Part shown: positions 15,506 to 24,030 of the stretch, in pieces
Layout: each line of letters begins with the position of its first letter
Numbering within the stretch: position 1 is the first letter of the stretch
Assembly (NCBI RefSeq): GCF_014384705.1
Contig: NZ_JACRSN010000021.1
Span: 1 to 54,733 of the forward strand
DNA: 54,733 bases
Direction of reading: 5' to 3'
DNA from: Yeguia hominis
GTDB taxonomy: Bacteria; Bacillota; Clostridia; Oscillospirales; Acutalibacteraceae
Notes under the pieces: model-generated
Seen by the model: the letters and a program-made list of their open reading frames with translations, nothing else
Databases searched by the model: none
Told to the model about the DNA's origin: nothing
Position numbers and translations under genes: made by a program

Positions 15506-16531
15506 TTATTGCCGGTCGTCAAAAACCTGTGTGCCCTCTGCTTCCTCTCTGCGAATCAGCTTTCCGTTCACATAGACAAATTCAGACTGCTTCGGCTCAA
15601 GCGCATTGCGTTCGAGCGAATTCTCCTCTTCGGATGCTGCATCCGTATCTTTTTCCGGCTGATCCTTCTCAAGATACGGCTTTAAGAGATATTTTTCGAT
15701 CAGCGGATAGACGACAAAGTTCACGGTATACATCGCCGTCGAAAACCCGAGAAGCAGGAAAAACAGCACAAGGAGAATCACGAGCAGCAGCATGATTGGA
15801 GAAATAAACACCGCATAAAACGCAAATGCTGCAAAAACAATCAATAGCAGAAAATTGCGCCATAAACCAAGGACTGCAAAAATAAATCCGTTCTTATAAA
15901 TCTCACGGAATTTGAGTTCAAATGTAATGGCCATAACCGGAATGTAAAACTGCGCAAACAAAAACAGAAGCGCAAATAAAATGCTGATGGCAAACGGAAT
16001 GATCATTACCTTATTGGTGCTGAGCATCGCCGAATAAAACCGAAGCGCGATGGAGAGAATGAAATAGCACAGATAGGTAATCACGCCGTTTAACAGGAAG
16101 AACTTCCAGTTGCCTTTTACAGCATCCTTAAAATCCGAAAAAACAAAGGCGTGCTCTTCGCGGACATAGTTTCTGGTAACATATGCGAGTCCCGGAACAA
16201 ACGGAGACAACAAAATCAGCGGAAGCGGCATGACATACCATTTCCACAAATCAACAGAGATGGTGTTTTCTCCGACAGGCAAATTGACTGGGAACGATCC
16301 CAAATAAAGAAACACCATCATTACCGCAACCACCAGCGCAGGAACCAGGAAAATCAAATTCAGCTGAATCAGTTTCCAGAATTTCCGGAAGTAAAGCTGA
16401 AAAAATCGGATAAACGGTGGCTTCTGCGGCTCGTCCTTGCTGACGCCAGGCCCTTCCTTTGTATAATTGGCACCGAAAATCCCGCTAAAAAATCCCAAAT
16501 TAAAACACTCCTTTGGTTGGTTTTCCGTCAT
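15506..16531 (-). CDS. YesL-like (DUF624) membrane protein
   Basis: A 341-residue integral membrane protein with about six helices. A long N-terminal cytoplasmic part contains NLGFFSGIFGANYTKEGPGV. The C-terminal tail is cytoplasmic and acidic (EKDTDAASEEENSLERNALE). The pattern of an early RFFQLYFRKFWKLIQLNLIF segment and PFVPGLAYVTRNYVREEHAF fits the DUF624/YesL family, of unknown function and often near sugar genes. The ATG at 16531 follows the xerD stop (16532-16534) with no gap, so translation is coupled. It is the last gene of the operon. Confidence 0.75.
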   Translation of the reverse strand: MTENQPKECFNLGFFSGIFGANYTKEGPGVSKDEPQKPPFIRFFQLYFRKFWKLIQLNLIFLVPALVVAVMMVFLYLGSFPVNLPVGENTISVDLWKWYVMPLPLILLSPFVPGLAYVTRNYVREEHAFVFSDFKDAVKGNWKFFLLNGVITYLCYFILSIALRFYSAMLSTNKVMIIPFAISILFALLFLFAQFYIPVMAITFELKFREIYKNGFIFAVLGLWRNFLLLIVFAAFAFYAVFISPIMLLLVILLVLFFLLLGFSTAMYTVNFVVYPLIEKYLLKPYLEKDQPEKDTDAASEEENSLERNALEPKQSEFVYVNGKLIRREEAEGTQVFDDRQ

Positions 16532-17422
16532 TCACCCGATTTTGGCACGAGGATGACAATTATTATACACTTCTTTGAAATGATTGTCCAGAAGTTGTAC
16601 ATAAATCTGTGTTGAGGAAATATCTGCATGCCCCATCATCAGCTGAATGTCCTTTAAATCTGCACCATTTTCCAGCAAATGCAGCGCAAACGAATGCCGA
16701 AGCGTATGCGGCGTAATTTCCTTTACAATTTTGGCGGCTTCAGAATACCCTTTAACAATTTTCCAGAACCCCTGACGGGTCAGACGCGTTCCGTTCAGGT
16801 TGATAAAGAGCGCGTTTCCGCCTTCGGGTGTAATCATCAGATTGCGAACACGGTAGATGTAATCGGATACAGCAGAAATCGCCGCTGCATAAACCGGAAC
16901 CGCGCGTTCCGATTTTCCGCCTCTGCAAAACAACAATCCGCGGCTAAGGTTGATGTCCTGGATATTCAGGTCGATCAGTTCTGAAACCCGGATTCCGGTC
17001 GCATAAAGCAATTCAAGCATCGCCTTGTCCCGACAGCCTTTGGCGTCTTTAATATCGGGTTGCGCCAAAAGCTGTTCGATTTCCTGCCCGGTAAGGATTT
17101 GCGGGAGTTTTTTCGGCGCCTTATCGAGCTTAAGCAGCTTTGCCGGATTGGAGTCCGTCTCTCCCCGTTCGATCAAAAACTGATAAAAACAACGGATGGA
17201 GGCAACATTCCGCGTAATGGTGGAAGCAGAACGGCCCGATTCCTTTAGCGTATCGATATAGTCCTCCAGCGCCTTTGGCGTAACCGCCTGCGGCGTGCAT
17301 ACCTGCGTGTCCAAGTAAGCAAGATACTGCCCAATATCATGCAGATATGAATCGAGCGTATTTTTGGAAACTTTTTTTGCCTGAGAAAGATATTGCTCAA
17401 ATTCTGCGTAATACTCTTTCAT
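16532..17422 (-). CDS. xerD: Tyrosine recombinase XerD
   Basis: A 296-residue recombinase for chromosome dimer resolution at dif. The core-binding domain covers about 1-85 and the catalytic domain about 105-290. Catalytic residues are Arg in YATGIRVSELIDLN, H-x-x-R in PHTLRHSFALHLLENGADL, His in MMGHADISST, and Tyr in QIYVQL. The length and the neighbouring spoIIM are typical of Gram-positive XerD. A CAGGAGATG site lies 9 bp upstream of the ATG. It lies 24 bp after spoIIM and is probably transcribed with it. Confidence 0.9.
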   Translation of the reverse strand: MKEYYAEFEQYLSQAKKVSKNTLDSYLHDIGQYLAYLDTQVCTPQAVTPKALEDYIDTLKESGRSASTITRNVASIRCFYQFLIERGETDSNPAKLLKLDKAPKKLPQILTGQEIEQLLAQPDIKDAKGCRDKAMLELLYATGIRVSELIDLNIQDINLSRGLLFCRGGKSERAVPVYAAAISAVSDYIYRVRNLMITPEGGNALFINLNGTRLTRQGFWKIVKGYSEAAKIVKEITPHTLRHSFALHLLENGADLKDIQLMMGHADISSTQIYVQLLDNHFKEVYNNCHPRAKIG

Positions 17423-17446
17423 GTGTTTCTACATCTCCTGTTTTTA

Positions 17447-18139
17447 TCAAAAAGAAAACATCCCCGAAAAGCACAATGTCGTTAATGCGTCGATAGCAGC
17501 CGCTGCAAGTGCTAATAATAAAAACCGACAAAACCGCGTAAAATATCGGGAAAAAGCGATTGGCTCCGATTGTTTTTCATTCTTATGAAGAAAATGGCCG
17601 GTCAGATTTCTGGAAAAATGCGATCCTTCTTTTGCCGCATAAAGAATCGCCATCATTCCCAGATATGCGCCCGGAAGGATGACCAAAAGCTGAAACAAAA
17701 CGCCTTTTAGCCCATAAGTGACCAAAAGGTACCCGGAAACCAGCCCAAATCCGAACCCGCGAAAAAACGGAACAACCGGAATCAGGGCGGTGCCCCAGAG
17801 GGAAAGGCCCAAAAGAAAACATGCCAATAAAAAAAGAAAAGATGAGGCAGCCGAAGCAATCAAAACAGCAGGAACCGATCCGTGAAAACGGCATTGCATA
17901 CTGCTGAAAAACAAAAAATCCAGGCGTTCCAAAAGGGCAGCATCTGCATGCTTTGAAAACGATGCACCCCAAATTAAGCCGGCACAAAGGAAGCAGGTCT
18001 GCAATAAAATCGCGGCATGTTCCCGAATAAACTGCAAAACAGCAGTTCCAAATGGCAGATTTCCAAGCCGAAATGAACCGGAAGAAGGGCGACTCTGTTT
18101 AGGCAGCCGTGGAAATCCGTGAAACGTAGAAATTCGCAT
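17447..18139 (-). CDS. spoIIM: Stage II sporulation protein M
   Basis: About 230 residues. One membrane helix lies near residues 40-60 and four more between 85 and 225. The conserved part includes GTALIPVVPFFRGFGFGLVS and VILPGAYLGMMAILYAA, typical of SpoIIM (DUF95). With SpoIID and SpoIIP it forms the complex that degrades septal and engulfment peptidoglycan in the mother cell. The second ATG (18139) is preferred because AAGGATG sits 7 bp upstream. A sigma-E-like promoter lies at 18173-18200, as expected for this gene. It shares an operon with xerD. Confidence 0.88.
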   Translation of the reverse strand: MRISTFHGFPRLPKQSRPSSGSFRLGNLPFGTAVLQFIREHAAILLQTCFLCAGLIWGASFSKHADAALLERLDFLFFSSMQCRFHGSVPAVLIASAASSFLFLLACFLLGLSLWGTALIPVVPFFRGFGFGLVSGYLLVTYGLKGVLFQLLVILPGAYLGMMAILYAAKEGSHFSRNLTGHFLHKNEKQSEPIAFSRYFTRFCRFLLLALAAAAIDALTTLCFSGMFSF

Positions 18140-18172
18140 ATGCATACATCCTTATCGAAGCAATTCTATCAA

Positions 18173-18200
18173 TATGTATGCAAGGAAAAGAGAAACATGC
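18173..18200 (-). promoter_or_regulatory. Sigma-E-like promoter of spoIIM
   Basis: -35 GCATGTT (18200-18194), a 13-bp spacer and -10 CATACATA (18180-18173). The B. subtilis consensus is KMATATT with about 14 bp to CATACAHT. Six of seven and seven of eight bases fit. Initiation near 18166 would leave a leader of about 27 nt. Confidence 0.55.
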
Positions 18201-18238
18201 CTTTCCCATACAAACCGTATGGAAAATTCACCAATCGA

Positions 18239-19051
18239 TTATTTGCCGATTTCCCCAGCTCTGCGCGTACAGGCGTCCATAGCCTCTGCAACCAGTTGGG
18301 AAAAATCATGCTGATAAAACACATCGAGGGCGGCAAGCGTCGTTCCACCGGGAGAAGAAACCATACGAATGAGTTCTTCCGGCGTATGGCCGCTGTCTGT
18401 CAGCATCGCAGCACTGCCCTTTAAGGTCTGACAGAAAAGCGGCAGGGAAACAGACGGATCAATCCCCTGTGAGGCGGCATAGTCGACAGCAGCCTTTGCG
18501 AAAAGATAAATATAAGCGGGACTGCTTCCATTGACGGAGATCACAGCGTTCATCTGTGCTTCATCGATCACATGGACCATTCCGCAGGAGGAAAAAATGC
18601 CGTGAACAAGATCAAACATCGAATCCGGTACGTTCGCGGTCTTACACAGCGCCGTGGCGCCCTGTCCGATAAGGAGCGGTGTATTGGGCATCGCCCGGAT
18701 AACCGGACAATCGACGCCAAGTGTCTGCTGAATATAAGAAGTGGAGATTCCAGCAGCGATGGAAGTAAATATCTTTACACCCAAATCAATACCAGATATA
18801 CGGATGGAAGAAAGAAGCTCTTCCATGTTTTGCGGTTTTACAGCCAGAAAGATCATATCACAGGATTCTGTCAACTGTATCGGATCAGATTCCGCCGTGA
18901 TTCCCTTCTCTTGAAACGCTGCGCATTTCTCTTCAGAAATATCGTATATATGGATACTGGATTTCGGGAAAATATCCGCAGATAAAATTCCATTGATAAT
19001 TGCGCTTGCCATATTGCCGGCACCTAAAAAACCTAGCTGAATTCTAGACAT
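18239..19051 (-). CDS. proC: Pyrroline-5-carboxylate reductase
   Basis: ProC reduces 1-pyrroline-5-carboxylate to proline with NAD(P)H in the cytosol. The 270-residue protein has the Rossmann start LGFLGAGNMASAIINGIL, the motif VIRAMPNTPLLIGQGATAL, and the C-terminal dimerisation part with VSVNGSSPAYIYLFAKA and SSPGGTTLAALDVF. Full length, no damage. It has its own promoter at 19087-19115 and no proA/proB next to it. Confidence 0.96.
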   Translation of the reverse strand: MSRIQLGFLGAGNMASAIINGILSADIFPKSSIHIYDISEEKCAAFQEKGITAESDPIQLTESCDMIFLAVKPQNMEELLSSIRISGIDLGVKIFTSIAAGISTSYIQQTLGVDCPVIRAMPNTPLLIGQGATALCKTANVPDSMFDLVHGIFSSCGMVHVIDEAQMNAVISVNGSSPAYIYLFAKAAVDYAASQGIDPSVSLPLFCQTLKGSAAMLTDSGHTPEELIRMVSSPGGTTLAALDVFYQHDFSQLVAEAMDACTRRAGEIGK

Positions 19052-19086
19052 CTTTCACCATCACTCTTCCAAAAAGCAGTACCCAT

Positions 19087-19115
19087 ACTATAATACTTTT
19101 TTGGGGTTTTCGCAA
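19087..19115 (-). promoter_or_regulatory. Promoter of proC
   Basis: TTGCGA (19115-19110), a 17-bp spacer, TATAGT (19092-19087), 36 bp before the start codon. Confidence 0.55.
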
Positions 19116-19303
19116 GGGAAATCCGCAAAGAAATTCATTTTTATGCAAATGCAGTAAAAGGCTCTATGAAATATTATGTAATCTACCAATAATTATGTAA
19201 ATTAAAATACAGGGCGTATAATTGTATAAATACACACACGCTGCACACAAAGCTGCTTGCGTTATACTGTAAAAGCATCTGCCTTTACAGATCGCTTTTG
19301 TGC

Positions 19304-19354
19304 AAAAAAAGCCGCTTTATCCGGTGCTCTCCTCTTCCCCGGTATAAAACGGCT
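19304..19354 (-). terminator. Terminator of the yajC-TIGR04086 operon
   Basis: On the minus strand AGCCGTTTTATACCGG pairs with CCGGATAAAGCGGCT (small internal loop), followed by seven T. It begins 5 bp after the stop of the TIGR04086 gene. Confidence 0.88.
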
Positions 19355-19358
19355 GTTC

Positions 19359-19799
19359 TTATTTTCTGCGCCGCGGTTTTCCGACCGCGTGCCGTTTGGG
19401 TTTTCGATTTACTGCCAGAATCCCGCCAATTGTTCCGCTGAGAAGCAAAATCATAATTTTGGTCAACGCACCAATTGTGAGCATTTCCCCCAATATGGCA
19501 ATACTGCAGATCAGCCAAATTACTGCTAATACGCCACCAGATAATCCGCCATATAGAATACCGCGCTCTTTTGCAAGTTTTGCCGAAACACTGCCGGCGA
19601 CAAAACCGCTTCCGGCAAGCAAAACCAGCATGATGCCATGAATCAGATTTCCCGGAAGCTTTCCGGATGCCGCAAAGCCTGCCGCACATGCAGTCATCAG
19701 TGCTGCACATAAAAAGGCGCCGGCTAGCGCGCCGATCATAACCGATCGGATGGCTGCTCCCGAAACCCGTTTCCCAACTCCGATTCGATTTTCTTTCAC
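19359..19799 (-). CDS. TIGR04086-family membrane protein
   Basis: About 146 residues with four predicted membrane helices and a basic tail (NRKPKRHAVGKPRRRK). The Gly-rich helix pairs (GALAGAFLCAALMTACAAGF; GGLSGGVLAVIWLICSIAIL) and the position after yajC fit the clostridial TIGR04086 family, of unknown function. Start is GTG at 19799. Its ribosome binding sequence GAGGGGGA is the 3' arm of the hairpin that follows yajC, so translation may depend on opening that hairpin. Confidence 0.75.
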   Translation of the reverse strand: MKENRIGVGKRVSGAAIRSVMIGALAGAFLCAALMTACAAGFAASGKLPGNLIHGIMLVLLAGSGFVAGSVSAKLAKERGILYGGLSGGVLAVIWLICSIAILGEMLTIGALTKIMILLLSGTIGGILAVNRKPKRHAVGKPRRRK

Positions 19800-19800
19800 A

Positions 19801-19848
19801 AAAAAATCCCCCTCGCACCTATTTGTTTCATAGGTATGCGAAGGGGAT
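19801..19848 (-). terminator. Terminator/attenuator between yajC and TIGR04086, containing a ribosome binding site
   Basis: On the minus strand ATCCCCTTCGCATACCTAT, a 7-nt loop, ATAGGTGCGAGGGGGAT, then TTTTTTT. The GAGGGGGA arm also serves as the Shine-Dalgarno sequence of the GTG start at 19799. The stem both terminates most yajC transcripts and would hide the site in readthrough RNA. Confidence 0.8.
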
Positions 19849-19863
19849 AATATCTATGACAGC

Positions 19864-20199
19864 TTATTCTGCGTCATCGTGAACGGTTTCGACGCTTCCA
19901 ATTGCCCAGCGCTTAATTTGCAGCTTGCTGCGATCAGAGCCTGTTTCAATCACAATCGTGTTTTCGTCTTTGATGCCAACAATTCGTCCGCAAATGCCGC
20001 CGATCGTGGTGATCACGTCGCCGATTTCTGCATTTTTGCGCATGGCTTCTTCTTTTTTCTTCCGCTTATTCTGCGGACGGAAAAAGATAAAGTAAAGGAT
20101 CGCAAAAAATACAACATAAATTCCGATCATGATAAACATGGATCCGCCGCCGCCCTCTTGGGTTGCCGCTGCAGAAGTTAAAGGTAAAACATGGTTCAT
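19864..20199 (-). CDS. yajC: Preprotein translocase subunit YajC
   Basis: A 111-residue single-span membrane protein of the Sec holotranslocon. A short outside N-terminus with a Gly-rich stretch is followed by a helix (MFIMIGIYVVFFAILYFIFF), then the hallmark FRPQNKRKKKEEAMRK and a cytosolic beta-domain with GDVITTIGGICGRIVGIKDE. ATG 20199 has GGAGGTG about 11 bp upstream. Its own promoter lies at 20233-20261, between it and tgt. secD/secF are not in the window. Confidence 0.93.
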   Translation of the reverse strand: MNHVLPLTSAAATQEGGGGSMFIMIGIYVVFFAILYFIFFRPQNKRKKKEEAMRKNAEIGDVITTIGGICGRIVGIKDENTIVIETGSDRSKLQIKRWAIGSVETVHDDAE

Positions 20200-20232
20200 G
20201 ATGACAAACACACCTCCATAATAATCTTAAAT

Positions 20233-20261
20233 ATTATAGCAAAAAATCCGCAAAAACGCAA
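20233..20261 (-). promoter_or_regulatory. Promoter of yajC
   Basis: TTGCGT (20261-20256), a 17-bp spacer ending in an extended TGC, TATAAT (20238-20233). It begins inside the last codons of tgt. Confidence 0.65.
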
Positions 20262-20269
20262 GAGAAATC

Positions 20270-21400
20270 TCAAATTCTCTTTCCAATTACGGAAACATTT
20301 TCCTCGTAAAATGCATCAAACCGGTCCTCATCCAGCGCATCCCGGATTTTCTTCATCAAATTGTTATAGAAATACAAGTTGTGCAGAACACTTAGACGCA
20401 TAGCGAGCATTTCTCCGCTCTTAAACAGATGATGCACATAAGCGCGCGAAAATGAACGGCAGACCGGACAGTCACAGTTCGGATCCAGCGGAGACAAATC
20501 ACGCTCATATTTGGCGTTCATCAGATTGCGGCATCCCTCGGAAGTAAAGATATGTCCGTGACGCGCGTTCCGGCTCGGCATCACGCAGTCAAAAATGTCC
20601 ACACCGCGTTTTACAGCCTCCAGAATGTTGACAGGCGTTCCCACGCCCATCAGGTACCGAATTTTATCCTGCGGCATCTCCGGCTCAACTGCCTCGATAA
20701 TCTGGTACATTTCTTCTGCGCTCTCCCCAACCGCCAATCCGCCGATTGCATAGCCGTCCAGATTTAGCTTGCGGATTTCCCGCATATGCTGAACGCGCAG
20801 ATCCGCAAAGGTGCAGCCCTGGTTGATTCCCCAAAGCATCTGTTTGGGGTTAATGGTATCCGGCAGCGCGCGCAGACGCTCCATTTCCTCCCGGCAGCGA
20901 TACAGCCAGCGCAGCGTCCGTTCACAAGATTTTGCCGCATAGTCATACTCTGCGGGATTCTCGACACATTCATCAAAGGCCATGGCAATCGTGGATCCGA
21001 GGTTTGACTGAATCCGCATGCTTTCTTCCGGACCCATGAAAATTCGATGCCCATCGATATGGGAAGCAAATGTGACGCCTTCCTCTTTAATATCCCGCAG
21101 TTTTGCAAGAGAAAACACCTGGAATCCGCCGCTATCCGTTAAGATCGGACCGTCCCATTTCGTAAATGCATGCAACCCGCCGAGCGCCTTTACGGTCTCG
21201 TCACCTGGCCGCAGATGCAGATGATACGTGTTGCAAAGCTGCACCTGGCAGCCGATTTCCTTTAAATCCAGGGCGGATACCGCGCCTTTAATGGCACCAC
21301 AGGTGGCAACATTCATGAACGCCGGCGTCTCAATCGTTCCGTGGCAGGTAACAAATTGTCCGCGGCGTGCGTTTCCGCATTGCTTTTTCAGTCGATACAT
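20270..21400 (-). CDS. tgt: Queuine tRNA-ribosyltransferase
   Basis: Tgt exchanges guanine 34 of GUN-anticodon tRNAs for preQ1 in the queuosine pathway. The 376-residue protein shows ILTDSGGFQVFSLAKLRDI (general acid Asp and substrate pocket), GYAIGGLAVGE, FDCVMPSRNARHGHIFT (nucleophile Asp), and the zinc site CDCPVCRSFSRAYVHHLF (three Cys and a His). A GGAAAGGAT site lies 10 bp before the ATG. The usual partners queA and ruvB are not in the window, so it is a single-gene unit followed by yajC. Confidence 0.97.
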   Translation of the reverse strand: MYRLKKQCGNARRGQFVTCHGTIETPAFMNVATCGAIKGAVSALDLKEIGCQVQLCNTYHLHLRPGDETVKALGGLHAFTKWDGPILTDSGGFQVFSLAKLRDIKEEGVTFASHIDGHRIFMGPEESMRIQSNLGSTIAMAFDECVENPAEYDYAAKSCERTLRWLYRCREEMERLRALPDTINPKQMLWGINQGCTFADLRVQHMREIRKLNLDGYAIGGLAVGESAEEMYQIIEAVEPEMPQDKIRYLMGVGTPVNILEAVKRGVDIFDCVMPSRNARHGHIFTSEGCRNLMNAKYERDLSPLDPNCDCPVCRSFSRAYVHHLFKSGEMLAMRLSVLHNLYFYNNLMKKIRDALDEDRFDAFYEENVSVIGKRI

Positions 21401-21568
21401 GGGCTAAAAATCCTTTCCCGCAACCGTGCTTTTTCGCAGGCATTGCCAGCAAAAAGACGCATGGATATTTTCTTTTTAACGCAGTCCAAAGACGGTTCTG
21501 CTTACGTTTCTGCCGAATTTCCCGGAGACTGTTCTGTGGGCGGCGGCAGGCAAAAAAGCATTGCCATT

Positions 21569-21597
21569 ATTATAATATAATTTTGAAAAACCTTCAA
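21569..21597 (-). promoter_or_regulatory. Promoter of tgt
   Basis: TTGAAG (21597-21592), a 17-bp AT-rich spacer, TATAAT (21574-21569). The leader to the tgt ATG is about 160 nt and shows no strong structure by eye. Confidence 0.6.
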
Positions 21598-21630
21598 GCA
21601 TTCTCACATCCGTAAACAAAATTCCGTACA

Positions 21631-21671
21631 AAAAAAGGAACCTAGATACACAAGTGTCCAGGTTCCTTTTT
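21631..21671. terminator. Terminator after the cupin gene
   Basis: AAAAAAGGAACCT-GA pairs with TC-AGGTTCCTTTTT around a 10-nt loop. It lies 10 bp after the cupin stop on the minus strand. The A/T flanks allow function in both directions. Confidence 0.85.
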
Positions 21672-21680
21672 GCTCTGGAA

Positions 21681-22031
21681 TTAATCGTTTTTCACAATAC
21701 ATGCAAGGAAGCGAAGCGTTTTGTCGGAACGGTTTGCGATTGCATGCGCTTCTCCGTCATAGCAGACGCAAACATCTCCGCATTGAACCGTGCGCGCGGT
21801 GCCATTGTCATCGAGAACACCTTGTCCCTCCAAAATATAAAAGATTTCGCTTTCACCTTCATGAACATGGCGTCCGATGGAACAGCCCGGTTCAATAGTT
21901 AGCTCAGAAAACAGGCGATAGTGTACCGGCAGTTTAGAAGTCTCCATAAAGGCATCCAAACGAACCGTGCCGTCTCCCCCGCGCATATTGGTTTTGACTT
22001 CTGTCCGTTTTTGATCCGCATGAAACAGCAA
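21681..22031 (-). CDS. Cupin-2 domain protein
   Basis: About 116 residues forming one cupin barrel. Metal-site motif 1 is IGRHVHEGESEIFYILEGQG (two His, one Glu) and motif 2 includes GEAHAIANRS. Small stand-alone cupins of this type (MRGGxGTV start) are frequent in gut Clostridia; the substrate is unknown. The promoter at 22069-22097 places the transcript start near 22062, so the in-frame ATG at 22052 would have almost no leader. TTG at 22031 has AGAGAGGGA 6 bp upstream and gives the family's usual N-terminus, so it is preferred. Confidence 0.8.
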   Translation of the reverse strand: MLFHADQKRTEVKTNMRGGDGTVRLDAFMETSKLPVHYRLFSELTIEPGCSIGRHVHEGESEIFYILEGQGVLDDNGTARTVQCGDVCVCYDGEAHAIANRSDKTLRFLACIVKND

Positions 22032-22068
22032 AGAAAATCCCTCTCTTTCCATTGTACAGTGTGGTTAT

Positions 22069-22097
22069 ATTCTAACACAAGAGTGGCATTCGTGCAA
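22069..22097 (-). promoter_or_regulatory. Promoter of the cupin gene
   Basis: TTGCAC (22097-22092), a 17-bp spacer, TAGAAT (22074-22069). Confidence 0.55.
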
Positions 22098-22110
22098 GGA
22101 AAGGATGCGG

Positions 22111-23148
22111 TTACCGCAGACAGCAAAGCGTTCTGCGCACCTGATTGACGGTTTTTTTGGCCTTTTCCGAAAAGGTACAGAAAAACTCTCCGGCATACGT
22201 CACGATTTCGCCATTGAAGCCTCTTTTAAACTGGTAGACACCATAATTTTGGTGTGTCGGGTCATCGTAAAACGGAATTCCCTGAAAATCATACCAGGCA
22301 CATCCGGACTGAATTGCCCAACGGATCATTTCCCATTGCATCAGGTAATTCGGCATCAAATTCCGTTTATGATTCGAGGAGGCGCCGTAAACATAGCAGG
22401 TTTTACCCGCAAATTGTATGGAAATCGCGCCCGAAAGCGGTTCTCCGTCCGCATCAAAACAGAGGAAGAGTCGGCAGTGATCCCCGAGCGATTCCATCAT
22501 CCTGCGGAAATACCGCTCTTTGCGTACACAGAAATGATCCCGTTTGCCGGTTTCCTGCATCATACGATAAAAATCATGCAGACGTTCCGGACCGCATACG
22601 CGGCAGGTTACGCCTTTGCGTTCCGCAAGCCGAATTTTGTACCGCCACTTGCTGTGAAAGGAGGCTAACACCTCCTCCTCGGTTTTCCCTGCAATGGAAA
22701 GCATGTAGTTCTGCCGAACCTGAATGGTCGCAAGCTCCGGTGCATGTGCAGAAAAAGAAAATCCAAAGGAGCGCAGAATTGCAATGTGCTTTTCATCTTC
22801 TTCCCGGATAAACGGATCCATTCGGAATTCATAGGCATGATACTTTTCGGCAAGCTTCCGGATCCCCTTAAACAGTTCGCGCAGTGCGGCTGTATCGTCG
22901 AAATCGCATACAGGCCCGTGCGGCGCATACAAAAAAGAAACACCGAGCAGCGGAATCGTGCGAATTAAAACCAGCACCGTACCGTTCAAGCGGCCGTCTT
23001 TTCCTCTTGCAAGCACTGCCTCGTGCCGCCAATTCTTTTTGACGCCGGTCCAGCGCAAGGACTGCGTAAATCCGCCGTTTGGATGTGCATCCACAAACGC
23101 TTCATACTCTGCGCAGGCGGCCTTATCCCCCATATTTAAAAACTCCAT
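22111..23148 (-). CDS. FemAB-family peptidyltransferase-like protein
   Basis: About 345 residues with the two GNAT-like halves of the FemX/FemA/FemB family, which add amino acids to the lipid II stem peptide from aminoacyl-tRNA. Readable family blocks are PNGGFTQSLRWTGVKKNWRH at the start, SFHSKWRYKIRLAERKGV in the middle, and YVYGASSNHKRNLMPNYLMQ followed by WYDFQGIP near the end. Adds probably a branch or bridge residue at the membrane face. The ATG at 23148 has AAAGGATTTG at 8 bp; an upstream extension to 23241 is rejected for poor composition. The amino acid added cannot be told. Confidence 0.88.
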   Translation of the reverse strand: MEFLNMGDKAACAEYEAFVDAHPNGGFTQSLRWTGVKKNWRHEAVLARGKDGRLNGTVLVLIRTIPLLGVSFLYAPHGPVCDFDDTAALRELFKGIRKLAEKYHAYEFRMDPFIREEDEKHIAILRSFGFSFSAHAPELATIQVRQNYMLSIAGKTEEEVLASFHSKWRYKIRLAERKGVTCRVCGPERLHDFYRMMQETGKRDHFCVRKERYFRRMMESLGDHCRLFLCFDADGEPLSGAISIQFAGKTCYVYGASSNHKRNLMPNYLMQWEMIRWAIQSGCAWYDFQGIPFYDDPTHQNYGVYQFKRGFNGEIVTYAGEFFCTFSEKAKKTVNQVRRTLCCLR

Positions 23149-23293
23149 GCTAACAAATCCTTTCAAAAGGTCCCACAGTTCCCTTTTAGTGTATGGAATT
23201 TGTCCGCATGGAGTCTCTATTAAACTGCAAAAAAAATGCAAAAATTACGATATTACCCGGTCGAAAAGCTTGTTTGCGCCTGATACGGCAAAT

Positions 23294-23974
23294 TTATTTT
23301 GCCGCAGGATATTCGTTACACAACAGATAGAGCGGCGCTTCGTTTTCTTCAATTTTCGGAAAACGTCCCATCGGCTCATAAAAACGGTTATCCGTGTTGT
23401 CGTCGTTGACCATCGAGACCTCGCCGATCAGCGTCTTTCCGTGCCCTTCTTCGGCCCAGAATGCATGATACTGGTGCGGAGGCAGCGTGATGCTCTGACC
23501 CGGCAGCAGACGAAGGATTGTACCGGCTTCCACAACAGAGACAACGCCATCCAAAGTGATCTGCACCGGCGTATCTGCGAGTCCTTCGTTCTCGTCCGAA
23601 TTCCAAACCTGAATCATCAAAATTCCGCCGCCGCGGTTGATGATATCTTCCATTTTGTTCCAGTGGAAGTGGTTGGTGCAGAGCTGTCCGGGATTGGAAA
23701 TGAGCAGCTTTTCCGCATAAGGCTTGCGGTACTTCGGGTTATTCAGGTTGCCGTTCCGGATTGTAAACAGAAAGAGACCGACTTTTTCATAATTGCCGAG
23801 GCCGTAATCTGTAATGTCCCAGCCGAGCATGTTATCGCGAATTTCATCGCATTCGTGTCCCTTTTCCTTCCACTCTTCCGGCGTCCAATACGCAAACGGC
23901 GGCAAAGAAAAATGCATCTCCTTAATAAAGGCGATGTTTTCCCGAAGGATTGCATTGATTTCTGAACGTTTCAT
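23294..23974 (-). CDS. D-lyxose ketol-isomerase
   Basis: A 226-residue cupin-fold sugar isomerase converting D-lyxose to D-xylulose (D-mannose to D-fructose is a known side activity). The metal-binding stretch is CTNHFHWNKMEDIINRGGGI (His, His, Glu). The second half holds LLPGQSITLPPHQYHAFWAE with the last His. The N-terminal FIKEMHFSLPPFAYWTPEEW is typical. An AGGAGTC site lies 8 bp before the ATG at 23974; a longer frame runs through the MFS gene and is not real at its N-terminus. It follows the MFS gene by 56 bp and shares its promoter. Confidence 0.9.
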   Translation of the reverse strand: MKRSEINAILRENIAFIKEMHFSLPPFAYWTPEEWKEKGHECDEIRDNMLGWDITDYGLGNYEKVGLFLFTIRNGNLNNPKYRKPYAEKLLISNPGQLCTNHFHWNKMEDIINRGGGILMIQVWNSDENEGLADTPVQITLDGVVSVVEAGTILRLLPGQSITLPPHQYHAFWAEEGHGKTLIGEVSMVNDDNTDNRFYEPMGRFPKIEENEAPLYLLCNEYPAAK

Positions 23975-24030
23975 TTTTTCGACTCCTAACCCCAAAAATT
24001 CATCTATACAAATGATAGATTTCAAATTCA

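Noticed and set aside
19227..19300. Possible small RNA between proC and the TIGR04086 terminator
   Set aside because: A TATAAT and an inverted repeat CTGTAAA/TTTACAG are present but no proper -35 was found, so there is too little support.
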